A stretch of DNA of 36,215 nucleotides from Paraburkholderia oxyphila NBRC 105797. GTDB taxonomy: Bacteria; Pseudomonadota; Gammaproteobacteria; Burkholderiales; Burkholderiaceae. This document shows, piece by piece, positions 15,605 through 23,801 of the stretch. Positions within the stretch are counted from its first letter, which is position 1, and the number at the start of each line of letters is the position of its first letter. Below the pieces are notes generated by a model. The model saw only the letters and a program-made list of their open reading frames with translations. It had not been told where the DNA came from and did not search any database. The stretch lies in assembly GCF_000685075.1 (NCBI RefSeq), contig NZ_BAYD01000102.1, forward strand, positions 1-36,215. Reading direction: 5' to 3'. The position numbers and the translations under genes were made by a program.

Positions 15605-16993
15605 TCAACGACGACCGAAGTGGCGTTCGCCACCACCGCCACCACCCAGCCGGCCACCGCCGCCACCACCGCCGAACGAACGTCCGCCGCCACCCGCACC
15701 GTTGAAGCCACCGCCGCCCTGGCGCTGCTGGAACGCGGTACGGCTCTGCTGACCGCGCTGCGCGTCGGCGCGCGCCGCGTTGCCGTCGCCGGCGCCACGC
15801 AGCGCGTTGTCGCGATTCGCGCTTTGCGAGCGGTTGCCGAGATCGTTCGGCCGATTGGCGCCCTGCGTGCGATTGTTGAGTTCATTGCCACGGTTGCCGT
15901 TTTGCGCGCGGTTGTTCAGCTCGTTGCCGCGATTGGCGTTCTGCGCGCCGTTCGCGTTGGGCCTGCCGCCCTGCTGGATGCCCTGGTAGCGCTGCTGGGC
16001 GTTGCCGCCCATGTTCTGCCCGGTGCGATTCTGCAAAGTCTGCGCGGCCTGCTGACGCGACTGGTCGTAGCCGCGGAACTGATTGCGCTCGCCGTTCAGA
16101 TTCGCATTGTTGGCGCGTTGGCCGTTGAAGTTCTGGTTGCGGCGCTCGACATTGGCGTTGCGATTCCAGTTCGCCGTGCCGGTATTCGAGCTGATGCGGT
16201 TGTTGACGTTGATGTTGTTGTAGCGGTTCACGTTGATGTTGACGTCGTGGTTACCCCAGCCGAAGCCGCCCCACAACGAGTTCGCCACCGCGATGCCCGC
16301 GCCGAACGCGAGCCCGCTCACGAAGCCCGTGGCGAGCGCATAGCCCGGAGGCGGCGGCATGTAAACGGGCGGATAGGCCGGATACGGCCACGCGCCGTAC
16401 ACCACGGTCGGGTTATACGTAGGCACGTACACCACTTGCGGGTTGGCGGGCTCGATCACGATCGTTTGCGTGGTGGAGGTGCCCGTTGCCGGCTGCACCA
16501 CGACTTTTTGCTGTTCGTTGGTCTTGAGGTTGCCTGCCTTCTGAGCCTGCGCGCGCAGGCGCTGCACGGAGTCCATGACGTCGTTGGGCTGGGCGAGGAA
16601 CGCGTTGCCGATCTGCGAGACCCAGTCGGGCTTGGTGGACATGGTGGCAAGCACCTGCGGGAAGGCCACGAGCGACTGGACGCTCGGGTCCCACGGCTGC
16701 GAAGCGACGGCCTTCACGGCATCGTCGCCTTTCAGATTCGGATTGGCTTTCGACCACTCTGCGGCCGCCATCACGTCCTGCGGGAACGTGGCCGCCATGA
16801 GCACCTGCGCGAGCAGCGCGTCAGGATAGAGCGCGATGGGCGCGGTGAGCGCATCGAGTTGCTGGTTGGAAAGATGGGCCGCGTTCTGGGCAATGGCGGC
16901 GGTGGGCCCGGTCGGGCCGATGAAAAGCGGTGCGGCCGCGAGCGCGGCGCACATGAGCCAGGCAGCGCGCTGGCGTACACCGGACGATTTCAC
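15605..16993 (-). CDS. DUF3300 domain protein with Asn/Gly-rich tail
   Basis: Secreted protein of 462 residues. After a signal peptide (about residues 1-36) the DUF3300 domain spans about 45-235, with LDALTAPIALYPDALLAQVL, WDPSVQSLVAFPQVL and the YVPTYNPTVVYGAWPYP motif. Residues about 245-400 are Asn/Gln/Arg-rich and include four 13-residue tandem repeats at 350-401. Residues 427-455 are nearly all glycine, and the protein ends in HFGRR. The function is unknown; the tail suggests a cell-surface or cell-wall-associated sticky region. The start is a GTG (16991-16993) with a strong GGAGG site. It is first in an operon with DUF2950, driven by the promoter at 17118-17147. Confidence 0.85.
   Translation of the reverse strand: MKSSGVRQRAAWLMCAALAAAPLFIGPTGPTAAIAQNAAHLSNQQLDALTAPIALYPDALLAQVLMAATFPQDVMAAAEWSKANPNLKGDDAVKAVASQPWDPSVQSLVAFPQVLATMSTKPDWVSQIGNAFLAQPNDVMDSVQRLRAQAQKAGNLKTNEQQKVVVQPATGTSTTQTIVIEPANPQVVYVPTYNPTVVYGAWPYPAYPPVYMPPPPGYALATGFVSGLAFGAGIAVANSLWGGFGWGNHDVNINVNRYNNINVNNRISSNTGTANWNRNANVERRNQNFNGQRANNANLNGERNQFRGYDQSRQQAAQTLQNRTGQNMGGNAQQRYQGIQQGGRPNANGAQNANRGNELNNRAQNGNRGNELNNRTQGANRPNDLGNRSQSANRDNALRGAGDGNAARADAQRGQQSRTAFQQRQGGGGFNGAGGGGRSFGGGGGGGRLGGGGGGERHFGRR
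15791..15946 (-). repeat. Four 39-bp tandem repeats inside the DUF3300 gene
   Basis: They encode AQNANRGNELNNR, AQNGNRGNELNNR, TQGANRPNDLGNR and SQSANRDNALRGA (residues 350-401). The first two units differ by one residue; the last two are progressively diverged, suggesting expansion from one end. Units are in frame, so copy number can change without a frameshift. Confidence 0.85.
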
Positions 16994-17117
16994 GAATCGT
17001 TCCTCCTCGTTGCGGATGGGTCATTCAGGTTCCCGAAGGAGACCTGCCTGCGGTACGGACTGAGATTCGAACAGCGGCACCGCGATGTGATGCGACGTCA
17101 AGCAACGTACTGCGGCA

Positions 17118-17147
17118 AAAATAAAGGGGTATGACTCAAGGTGTCAA
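17118..17147 (-). promoter_or_regulatory. Predicted promoter of the DUF3300-DUF2950 operon
   Basis: Read leftward, a consensus TTGACA (17147-17142) is followed after 18 bases by TATTTT (17123-17118), or after 17 bases by TTATTT. The predicted start is near 17111, giving a leader of about 117 bases. Confidence 0.75.
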
Positions 17148-17249
17148 CAGCGATTTCGCTAAAATTTGCCCGTTTATAAAAACGCGTCAATTGCATTGAA
17201 CAAACCCGAATTCGAAACAATCCGCACCGCATGTAATTCCGCTTTTCAT

Positions 17250-18608
17250 TCAATGCTCTGCGCCTTCGGGCTGCTTGCGTCCCGGCGACAGGTGCATACG
17301 CACAAAGCCCACGTGTTCGCGCAGCACATAAAAGGCATCGGCATAGGCGAGCGGCATCCGCAGCGTATTGAGTGCGCTCTCGATCTCGTCGAGTTCCGCG
17401 ACCAGCGCGCGCCGCTCTTCCTCGCTCGAATGCTTGAGCGCATCGCGCTCGATGGCGATGAGCGCGCCGTAATAGCGATAGATGCGTGAGCGCACGCGCC
17501 AGCGATACAGCGCGGGAATCGCGCGCAGCGACGGAAAGACCAGCACGGCAAGCGGCAGCAGCAGCACGAGCAGGCGGTCGGTCACGCTCGCGAGCCAGAA
17601 CGGCAGCGTGCGGTAGAGAAAGCTCTTGCCCGACTTGTAGTAGCGCGTGGCGTCTTCGCTGATGCGGAAATCGTGCGCGACGGGACTCGGGAATTCGCCC
17701 GCGCGCTGCAGCAGTCCGGGTACGCCGTTCACCTCGCCGGCCGCCTCGATGATGAGGTCGGACACCGCCGGATGCAGCGTGTTGCGCGCGACGATCTCCA
17801 CGGTCGGGCCGATCATATGCACGGTCTGCGGCGGCACGTGGCGGCTCAGGTCGAGCACGCCGGGCGGCAAGTCGATGCTCTCGAGATAGGGAAAGAGCCG
17901 CGTATAGGCGGCCTGCTCGTCGAAGCTCATCACCGAGATGCCGGGAATGCCGAGCAGCCGCTGCATGAGCTCGCGCGTGGTGGAGTCGCCGCTCAGCATG
18001 GCAACGTCCACGCGGTTCGAGACCAGCGCCGTGGCGGCCTCCATGCCGTCGAGCGGCAGGAAGGTGGAGTCGCCGCCCGGCTCCATGCCGTTGGCGTCGA
18101 GCAGCTTGAGCGAGAGCTCGCGTGTGCCGCTGCCCACGCGGCCGATGGCGATGCGCTTGCCGTCGAGCGCGGAAAGCTGCGTGAGCCCCGAGCCGCGATA
18201 GAACACCACGATGGGCAGATACGCGACGCTGCCGAGCGAGACGAGCGAGCGCGTGTCGAGTCCGTCGGCCACGCCGCCCTGCACGAACGCGAGATCGACC
18301 TTCGCCTTGGGATCGAGCAGGCGCTGCAGGTTCTGGACCGAGCCGTCCGACTCCAGGATCTTGAGCTTCACGCCATTGCGCGCGAGGATCTTGCGGTAGG
18401 CCTCGGCCATCTGCATGAACGAGCTGTCGCGCGGCCCCGCGCTAATGGTGATGCTGCGCGGCGGCGCCGGGTCGACGAGCCACACGAAGATCGCGACGAC
18501 CGCGATGCAGAACAGCGCGATCGGCAGCGACGTGAGCGCGAGATCGCGCCACGCTGGGTGCGAGGGGTCGCGCATGAAATGCGGCAAAGGCTGTCGATGT
18601 CGTTTCAT
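17250..18608 (-). CDS. TAXI-family solute-binding protein, membrane anchored
   Basis: A 452-residue protein of the TAXI (TRAP-associated extracytoplasmic immunogenic) family. A transmembrane helix at about 26-44 (LTSLPIALFCIAVVAIFVWL) anchors it, without a cleavage site. The solute-binding domain follows with SITISAGPRDSSFMQMAEAY, DLAFVQGG, and GKRIAIGRVGSGTR. A second hydrophobic helix at about 344-361 leads to a basic and then acidic helical C-terminus of about 90 residues. Soluble TAXI proteins are about 320 residues with a normal signal peptide, so both the anchor and the tail are unusual. No TRAP membrane subunit gene is nearby. The ligand is unknown. The ATG is at 18606-18608. Confidence 0.8.
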   Translation of the reverse strand: MKRHRQPLPHFMRDPSHPAWRDLALTSLPIALFCIAVVAIFVWLVDPAPPRSITISAGPRDSSFMQMAEAYRKILARNGVKLKILESDGSVQNLQRLLDPKAKVDLAFVQGGVADGLDTRSLVSLGSVAYLPIVVFYRGSGLTQLSALDGKRIAIGRVGSGTRELSLKLLDANGMEPGGDSTFLPLDGMEAATALVSNRVDVAMLSGDSTTRELMQRLLGIPGISVMSFDEQAAYTRLFPYLESIDLPPGVLDLSRHVPPQTVHMIGPTVEIVARNTLHPAVSDLIIEAAGEVNGVPGLLQRAGEFPSPVAHDFRISEDATRYYKSGKSFLYRTLPFWLASVTDRLLVLLLPLAVLVFPSLRAIPALYRWRVRSRIYRYYGALIAIERDALKHSSEEERRALVAELDEIESALNTLRMPLAYADAFYVLREHVGFVRMHLSPGRKQPEGAEH

Positions 18609-18730
18609 GAGAACCCGGCGGCCATGCGTCGAACTCAGGAAACCTCATCATGCCATTTTCGCGCCGGATCGGAACGCTGGTGTTTGCGAGAGTGTGCGTA
18701 TGCGCAATCGCGCCGCGTTGCCGGCTCGAC

Positions 18731-18795
18731 GGCGGCCCATCCAGGCGGCCCTCAACCAGGCGGCCACCCCTACGCGGCCCGCACCTCGGCGGCCC
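18731..18795. repeat. Five GGCGGCCC motifs at about 14-bp steps
   Basis: GGCGGCCC or one-base variants start at 18731, 18744, 18759, 18773 and 18788, spaced 13-15 bp. They lie in the 231-base gap between the marR gene and the TAXI gene, which holds no other recognisable feature. Confidence 0.5.
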
Positions 18796-18839
18796 CCCTG
18801 AAAGCAACGTAAGCGCTCTATGCGCGACTCATCGCGGCA

Positions 18840-19274
18840 TCAGTGCGCCGCCGCGCCGGTGAGCGCGAAGAGCTCGGCGCGCAGCGCCCTCGCGCGGTCG
18901 CGCTTCATGTACTGCTCGAATTCGGCCTGCGCGTCGAGCCACAGCGCATGCGCCTTCTCGTAGCGGCGCGCGCCGCTTGCCGAAAGACGGTAGACGAGCG
19001 TGCGCGTGTCGTGCTCGGCCGCGAACGCGAGCACGAGGCCATCGCGCTGCAAGGGCTTGAGCGCACGCACGAGCGTCGTGCGGTCCATCACGAGGTCGTC
19101 CGAGAGATCGGCCGCGGTGGCGTCCGGATGGCTGGCAAGACGCGAAAGAATCGTGAATTGCGCGGCCGTCAAGCCCACCTGCGAAAGATGTCGCTCATAG
19201 AGCTGTGTGACGAAGCGCGCCGCCTGCCGCAGCGCAAAACAGTTGCATTCCTCACGTGTCACTCGCTTGGCCAT
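18840..19274 (-). CDS. MarR-family transcriptional regulator
   Basis: A 144-residue winged helix-turn-helix repressor. The core LTAAQFTILSRLASHPDATA, then LSDDLVMDRTTLVRALKPLQ and the wing DTRTLVYRLSASG are typical of MarR. Near the N-terminus there is a CNC pair (residues about 9-11) in TREECNCFALRQAAR, which could sense oxidants or metals. The ATG at 19272-19274 was chosen because similarity starts there. It lies downstream of the emrAB-OMP operon on the same strand, with 122 bases between; regulation of that operon is plausible but not shown. Between the two lie a hairpin and the thiolase-like remnant, so marR may be older neighbour DNA rather than part of the efflux cassette. Confidence 0.85.
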   Translation of the reverse strand: MAKRVTREECNCFALRQAARFVTQLYERHLSQVGLTAAQFTILSRLASHPDATAADLSDDLVMDRTTLVRALKPLQRDGLVLAFAAEHDTRTLVYRLSASGARRYEKAHALWLDAQAEFEQYMKRDRARALRAELFALTGAAAH

Positions 19275-19317
19275 CGCTCCCCACCCTGGTTCGCTTCGTT
19301 CGTCATGCGCCGTGCTC

Positions 19318-19341
19318 GCCCTGCACACGCACGTGCAGGGC
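19318..19341 (-). terminator. Hairpin before marR
   Basis: GCCCTGCAC and GTGCAGGGC form a perfect 9-bp stem with a 6-base loop, just after the thiolase-like stop codon. There is no T-run, so it may be a terminator of the lost gene, a weak terminator of the efflux operon, or a marR operator. Confidence 0.4.
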
Positions 19342-19343
19342 CA

Positions 19344-19418
19344 TCATACTTTCTCGAGCGCAAGCGCGATACCCTGGCCGCCGCCGCTGCAAAGCGTCAC
19401 GACGCCGCGGCGCGCGAA
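19344..19418 (-). pseudogene. Remnant of a thiolase (acetyl-CoA acyltransferase) 3' end
   Basis: The leftward frame ending at 19344-19346 reads ARRGVVTLCSGGGQGIALAL then EKV and a stop. This is the C-terminal signature of thiolases (GxxTLCxGGGQGIAxxxE), with the catalytic cysteine and the GGGQG loop. Nothing upstream in this frame looks like thiolase; instead the bases belong to the 3' end of the outer membrane gene in another frame, whose stop (19397-19399) lies inside the remnant. The fragment is therefore non-functional by itself and marks a recombination junction. Confidence 0.75.
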
Positions 19419-20884
19419 GCAGGCGTGCCCGCGCCGCCCGCGACCACGTCGCCGCTTTCGCTCCAGCCGCCGCCGAGCGACCGGTAGAGCGCCACCGCCG
19501 CAAGCGCGCGCTCGCGCTGCGCGTTGTTGAGCAGGTCGGCGTCGACAAGCCAGGTCTGTTGCGCGCTCAGCACGTCGAGAAAGTCGGCCGCGCCACCCTT
19601 GTAGAGCTGGTTCGCGAGCTTGAGCGCCTGCTCGGAAGACGTCACCGCGTTGCGCAACTGCTGCGTCTCAACCGCGGTGCTCACGAGGTCGCTGCGGCTG
19701 TCTTCCACCTCGCGCAAGGCCTGCAACATCGTCTGCTGCAAGTTCAGTTGCGACTCGCGCATGCGGCTCTCGCTCTGCTCGATATCGGCGGTGATGCGGC
19801 CCGCGTTGAAGATCGGGCTCGTCGCGCTGAGCGCCGCGCTGAAGAGGTTATCGGTGAGCGTAGGCAGGCCCAGGTACGACGATGCGAGCACGCCGTCCGT
19901 GAGATTGAGCGAGAACTTCGGATAGCGCTCCGCGCGCGCGACGCCCACTTCGGCCGCACGCTGCTGCACGGTCGCATACGCGGCCTGCACGTCGGGGCGG
20001 CGCAGCAGGGCCTCCGAGGGCAGCCATTGCGGCACGCCCGCGGGCGCCGCGGGAATGGGTGCAGCGGCCGCCAGCGCGAGCTGCGCGACCGACTCGGGCG
20101 TGCGCCCCGTGTACACCGCGATGAGGTTCAGTTGATGGTCGATGCTCGCCTGCGCGCGCGGAATGCGCGCCTGCAATTCGCTCAACTGCGTTTGCGCACG
20201 CGTGACGTCGAGCTGGGTCGACAGGCCGTACTTCAAGCGGTCTTGAGTCAACTGCAACGTGCGCTGCCTGATCGATACGTTGTCCTGCAGAATCTTCAGC
20301 TCGGCTTGCGCCCAGCGCAGATCCACGTAGGCCGATGCGGTATCCGCCGCCAGCGCGAGCCGCACCGCGTCGAGCGCATGTTGCTGGCCCACCAGGTTCG
20401 CCTGCGCCGCGAGCAGGTCCAGACGCTCGCCGCCGAACACGTCCGGTGCCCAGCTCAGCGCCACGCCGGCGCCCGCCTCTTTCACGTAGCCGAGCGGCGG
20501 CGGCGTGTTCTGCCGCTCGTAGGCGCCTTGCGCCGTGAAGTCCAGTTGCGGCAGCAGCACGGCGTGCTTCTGCGTCGTGATCGATTGCGCCTGCTTCACG
20601 CGCTCGGCCGCGGCCTGCAAGTCGAGATTGCCGCTCAGCACGCTCGAGAGCAGCGCATCGAGTGTCGGGTCGTCGAACTGGGCCCACCACGCGCGCGCAT
20701 CGACGGCGTCCTGCGGCGCGTCGATGCGCCAGGCGGCGGGCGCCGTCGCCTGCACGGCGGCCGGCAGATCGGCGTGCTGCGCGGGCTGCACGGCGCAGGC
20801 GGCAAGCACGGCCGCGGCGAGCGCCGCGAGCCCCGCACGTGCGAAGCGCGCCGGCTTCGAGTGAGAATGGTCTCGCGATTGCAT
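19397..20884 (-). CDS. Outer membrane efflux lipoprotein (NodT/OprM type)
   Basis: Outer membrane channel that pairs with EmrA and EmrB to export drugs across both membranes. The 495 residues start with a signal peptide and lipobox LAAC, lipidated at C30. Two OEP (TolC-like) repeats follow, with WWAQFDDPTLDALL, LSWAPDVFGGERLDLL, and STQLDVTRAQTQLSELQARI as typical blocks. Family proteins usually end near YRSLGGGW; here 21 further residues, Ser/Gly/Ala-rich, read into a thiolase-like remnant. The ATG at 20882-20884 is used because the signal peptide fits; an ATG at 20911 would overlap the emrB stop. It is the third gene of the emrA-emrB-OMP operon, 16 bases after emrB. Confidence 0.88.
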   Translation of the reverse strand: MQSRDHSHSKPARFARAGLAALAAAVLAACAVQPAQHADLPAAVQATAPAAWRIDAPQDAVDARAWWAQFDDPTLDALLSSVLSGNLDLQAAAERVKQAQSITTQKHAVLLPQLDFTAQGAYERQNTPPPLGYVKEAGAGVALSWAPDVFGGERLDLLAAQANLVGQQHALDAVRLALAADTASAYVDLRWAQAELKILQDNVSIRQRTLQLTQDRLKYGLSTQLDVTRAQTQLSELQARIPRAQASIDHQLNLIAVYTGRTPESVAQLALAAAAPIPAAPAGVPQWLPSEALLRRPDVQAAYATVQQRAAEVGVARAERYPKFSLNLTDGVLASSYLGLPTLTDNLFSAALSATSPIFNAGRITADIEQSESRMRESQLNLQQTMLQALREVEDSRSDLVSTAVETQQLRNAVTSSEQALKLANQLYKGGAADFLDVLSAQQTWLVDADLLNNAQRERALAAVALYRSLGGGWSESGDVVAGGAGTPASRAAAS

Positions 20885-20900
20885 AGGAAACCTCAAGGAC

Positions 20901-22547
20901 TCAATGGGCATCGGGCGGCGGTGCGCTGTGGATAGGCTGCGAGAACGCAATACAGACAATCGCGACCACGAAGCACAGCGAAAGCGCGAAGAACGTATCG
21001 GAGAACGTCATCACGAGCGCCTCGCGCAGCACGAGCGCATGCAGTTGCGAGAGGCCCGCTTGCGCCGCGTCGAGCGTGTTGCCTGCAATGGCGGACCAGT
21101 GGTCCGTGCTTCCGGCTAGCAAGCTCTCGACTTGCGGCGCGCCGTGCACGACGCGCTCATTCAGGCGCAGATAGTGGAAGTTGAGCCTGTCGTTGAGCAT
21201 GGTCGCGCTCACGGCAATGCCGATCGCGCCGCCCAGATTGCGCATCAGGTTGAAGAGACCGCTTGCCGACTTCAGCCGCGAAGGCGGCAGCGAGCCGAGC
21301 GACATGGTGACGATGGGCGGAATCGCGAACTGCTGGCCCACGCCGCGCAGCGCCTGGGGCAGCAGGAATTGCTGCCAGCCCCAGTCGTGCGTGAGCGGCA
21401 CGTACAGATAGCAGCCAAGGCCGAAGCAAACGAGGCCGAACAGCATCAACACCCGCATGCTGAAGAAGCGCGTGGCATACGCGTAGGCGCCTAGCGCGAG
21501 CATCTGGAACACGCCCACCGAGAGCAGCGAAAGCCCGATCTGCAGCGAACTGAAGCCACGCACCTCGGCGAGAAAGAGCGGCGTGAGGAACACCGCCACG
21601 AAGATGCCGATGCCCGTGACGAACGAGAGCACACTGCCGATGCCGAAGTTGCGCACCGCGAGCGCGCGCAGATCGACGATGGGCTCCTGCGCCGTGAGCG
21701 CATGCACGATGAACAGAAAGCCGCAGATCGCCGAGATCCACGCGCAGGCCACGATGGCGTCGTCGCCGAACCAGTTCTTGCGCGGCCCTTCTTCGAGCAC
21801 GTATTCGAGGCAGCCGAGAAAGGCGCACATCAGCGCAATGCCGATATAGTCGCCGCGCTTGATGAGCGCGAGATCGGGCTCGTCGATATGCACGTACTTC
21901 GGCACGAGCGCGGCCACGGCGATGCCGGGCACGAGGTTCAGATAGAACAGCCAGTGCCACGACCATTGGTCGGTGATCCAGCCGCCTATCACGGGGCCGA
22001 GCGTGGGCGCGAGCGAGGCGAGCGCGCCGATGGTCGTGGAGGCCACGATCCGCTGCTTGCCCGGAAAGAGCACGAAGGCCGTAGTGAACACGGTGGGAAT
22101 CATCGCCGCGCCCAGCGCGCCTTGCAGCGCCCGAAACATGATCATCGAGTCGATGTCCCAGGCGAGGCCGCACAGCATGCTCGTCACCGTGAAGCCCACT
22201 GCCGAGGCCACGAAGAGCCAGCGCGTGGAGAACACCTTCGAGAGCCAGCCGGACATGGGGATCACCATGATTTCGGCGATCAGGTAGGCGGTCTGCACCC
22301 AGGACAGCTCGTCCTGGCTCGCGGAAAGCCCGCCGCCGATGTCACGCAACGAGGAGGCGACGATCTGGATGTCGAGCGTGGCCATGAAAAAGCCGATGCA
22401 CATCAGCGCGAAAGCAAAGGCGCGCTGCGCCATGGGCTGCTCGTGCGGCGCAAGCGTGCGGTGCGCGGCGTGTGCCTCGCGCGCCTCGTGCGGCTCGTGC
22501 CCGGCCCGCACAGGCCGTACATCTATGGCGGAAGTCGTATCGCTCAT
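20901..22547 (-). CDS. emrB: DHA2-family multidrug efflux MFS permease
   Basis: Proton-driven drug exporter of the EmrB/QacA type with 14 predicted membrane helices in 548 residues. Helix 1 carries LDIQIVASSLR, the DHA2 form of the LDxTIVNVALP motif; SGWLSKVFSTRWLF and FRALQGALGAAMIP, then LAPTLGPVIGGWITD (motif C) follow. The N-terminal about 40 cytoplasmic residues are rich in histidine (GHEPHEAREAHAAHRTLAPH), which is uncommon. The ATG at 22545-22547 is preceded by GGGTGG; it lies 29 bases after the emrA stop. It works with EmrA and the outer membrane lipoprotein encoded next. Substrates cannot be read from the sequence. Confidence 0.9.
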   Translation of the reverse strand: MSDTTSAIDVRPVRAGHEPHEAREAHAAHRTLAPHEQPMAQRAFAFALMCIGFFMATLDIQIVASSLRDIGGGLSASQDELSWVQTAYLIAEIMVIPMSGWLSKVFSTRWLFVASAVGFTVTSMLCGLAWDIDSMIMFRALQGALGAAMIPTVFTTAFVLFPGKQRIVASTTIGALASLAPTLGPVIGGWITDQWSWHWLFYLNLVPGIAVAALVPKYVHIDEPDLALIKRGDYIGIALMCAFLGCLEYVLEEGPRKNWFGDDAIVACAWISAICGFLFIVHALTAQEPIVDLRALAVRNFGIGSVLSFVTGIGIFVAVFLTPLFLAEVRGFSSLQIGLSLLSVGVFQMLALGAYAYATRFFSMRVLMLFGLVCFGLGCYLYVPLTHDWGWQQFLLPQALRGVGQQFAIPPIVTMSLGSLPPSRLKSASGLFNLMRNLGGAIGIAVSATMLNDRLNFHYLRLNERVVHGAPQVESLLAGSTDHWSAIAGNTLDAAQAGLSQLHALVLREALVMTFSDTFFALSLCFVVAIVCIAFSQPIHSAPPPDAH

Positions 22548-22576
22548 GGCGTGCCACCCTGTTTCAATGCACGGCG

Positions 22577-23671
22577 TCAATCGACGGCGGCAGCGGTTTG
22601 CCCGCCATCGCGCAGGTGCACCGTCACCGTGGCGGAGAGGCCGGGCCGCAGCACGCCCTCCATGCCGTGCGGCACCTCCACGCGAATGCGCACCGGCACG
22701 CGCTGCACGATCTTCGTGAAGTTGCCCGTCGCGTTCTCGGGCGGCAGCACGCTGAAGGTCGCGCCCGTGGCGGGCGCAAGGCTCTCCACCGTGCCATGCA
22801 GCGTGCCGCTTGCGGCGTCGAGCGTGACGTCGGCGCGATCTCCCGCGTGCATCTTCTTGAGCTGGTCTTCCTTGAAGTTCGCGTCCACCCACAGGTCGGT
22901 GGCGGGCACCACCGTGAAGAGCGGCGCGCCCACGTTCGCGAGCATGCCCACGCGCGCCGTGCGGTTGCCGATGTAGCCGTCCACCGGCGCGCGGATCGTC
23001 GTGTATTCCACGTTGAGCGCGGCGAGGCGCCGGTTCGCCTCGGCCGTCGCCACGCGCGCCTGCGCATCAGCGATCTGCGCGGCCAGCACGTCGAGCTGGC
23101 GCTGCGCGGCCACCACCGATGCGCCGCTCTGCGCGACCGACGCCTGCGCCTTCGCGTAGTCGGCATCGGCGCGCTCGACCAGCTGGTTCGACACCGCGTC
23201 GTCTTTCACGAGCGCGCGATAGCGTGTCTGATCCTGCGCGCTGCGCGTGAGCTCGGCGTCCGAGGCGCGCACTTCGGCCTGGTGCTGGCCGATCACCGCG
23301 GCCTGCAGCGTGCGCTGCGCCTCGAGCTCCGTCACCGCGGCGCGCGCGCTCGCGAGCTCGGCGTCGGCCTGGGCGAGCTTCGCGTCATAGTCGCGCGGGT
23401 CGAGCCGCATGAGCACCTGGTTCGCGCGCACGCGCTGGTTGTCCTGCACGAGGATCTCGGCGACGAAGCCGCTCACGCGCGGCGCCATCACCGTGACGTT
23501 GCCGCCCACGTACGCGTCGTCTGTGGTCTGTATGAAGCGCAGCACGAAAAACCAGTAGCCGCCCGCCACCGCCAGCACGAGCGCCACCGCGCCGAGCGCG
23601 AGCGGCATCCAGGGCAGGCCCGCGCGCTCGCGCCGCGCCGCAACCGCGGCGGGAGTGGAAGGACTCGACAT
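22577..23671 (-). CDS. emrA: HlyD-family periplasmic adaptor of the EmrAB pump
   Basis: Membrane fusion protein that links EmrB to the outer membrane channel. The 364 residues have one N-terminal membrane helix (about 24-46), the signature TTDDAYVGGNVTVMAPRVSG followed by VAEILV, a long alpha-hairpin rich in Ala, Gln and Glu, and the second lipoyl half VEYTTIRAPVDGYIG. The C-terminal beta domains contain DLWVDANFKEDQL. The ATG at 23669-23671 follows AGGTG. A perfect 12-bp palindrome lies right before this ribosome binding site and another at the predicted transcription start, so expression is probably repressed. It is first in the operon. Confidence 0.9.
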   Translation of the reverse strand: MSSPSTPAAVAARRERAGLPWMPLALGAVALVLAVAGGYWFFVLRFIQTTDDAYVGGNVTVMAPRVSGFVAEILVQDNQRVRANQVLMRLDPRDYDAKLAQADAELASARAAVTELEAQRTLQAAVIGQHQAEVRASDAELTRSAQDQTRYRALVKDDAVSNQLVERADADYAKAQASVAQSGASVVAAQRQLDVLAAQIADAQARVATAEANRRLAALNVEYTTIRAPVDGYIGNRTARVGMLANVGAPLFTVVPATDLWVDANFKEDQLKKMHAGDRADVTLDAASGTLHGTVESLAPATGATFSVLPPENATGNFTKIVQRVPVRIRVEVPHGMEGVLRPGLSATVTVHLRDGGQTAAAVD

Positions 23672-23682
23672 GTCGATCACCT

Positions 23683-23694
23683 GTGCATATGCAC
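23683..23694. promoter_or_regulatory. Operator-like palindrome, copy 1
   Basis: GTGCATATGCAC is a perfect 12-bp palindrome ending 11 bases before the emrA start codon, directly upstream of its ribosome binding site. The same 12 bases recur at 23802-23813. Confidence 0.6.
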
Positions 23695-23801
23695 TTTCGA
23701 AGTTGAAAAAGCCGCCGTGCGATTGAAGCGGGTCATCGAAGAACACCGGGGGAGCTTCAGACGGCGCGCGCTGCGCAGCAGCGGACGCACCGCACGTAAA
23801 C

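Noticed and set aside
15545..17134. A 529-codon plus-strand frame opposite the DUF3300 gene
   Set aside because: Composition is that of an antisense shadow (Val/Ala/Arg/His-rich); the minus strand has a signal peptide, a known domain, a promoter and a terminator.
19256..20935. A 559-codon plus-strand frame opposite the outer membrane gene
   Set aside because: Arg/His-rich shadow; the minus strand frame is a clear lipoprotein channel.
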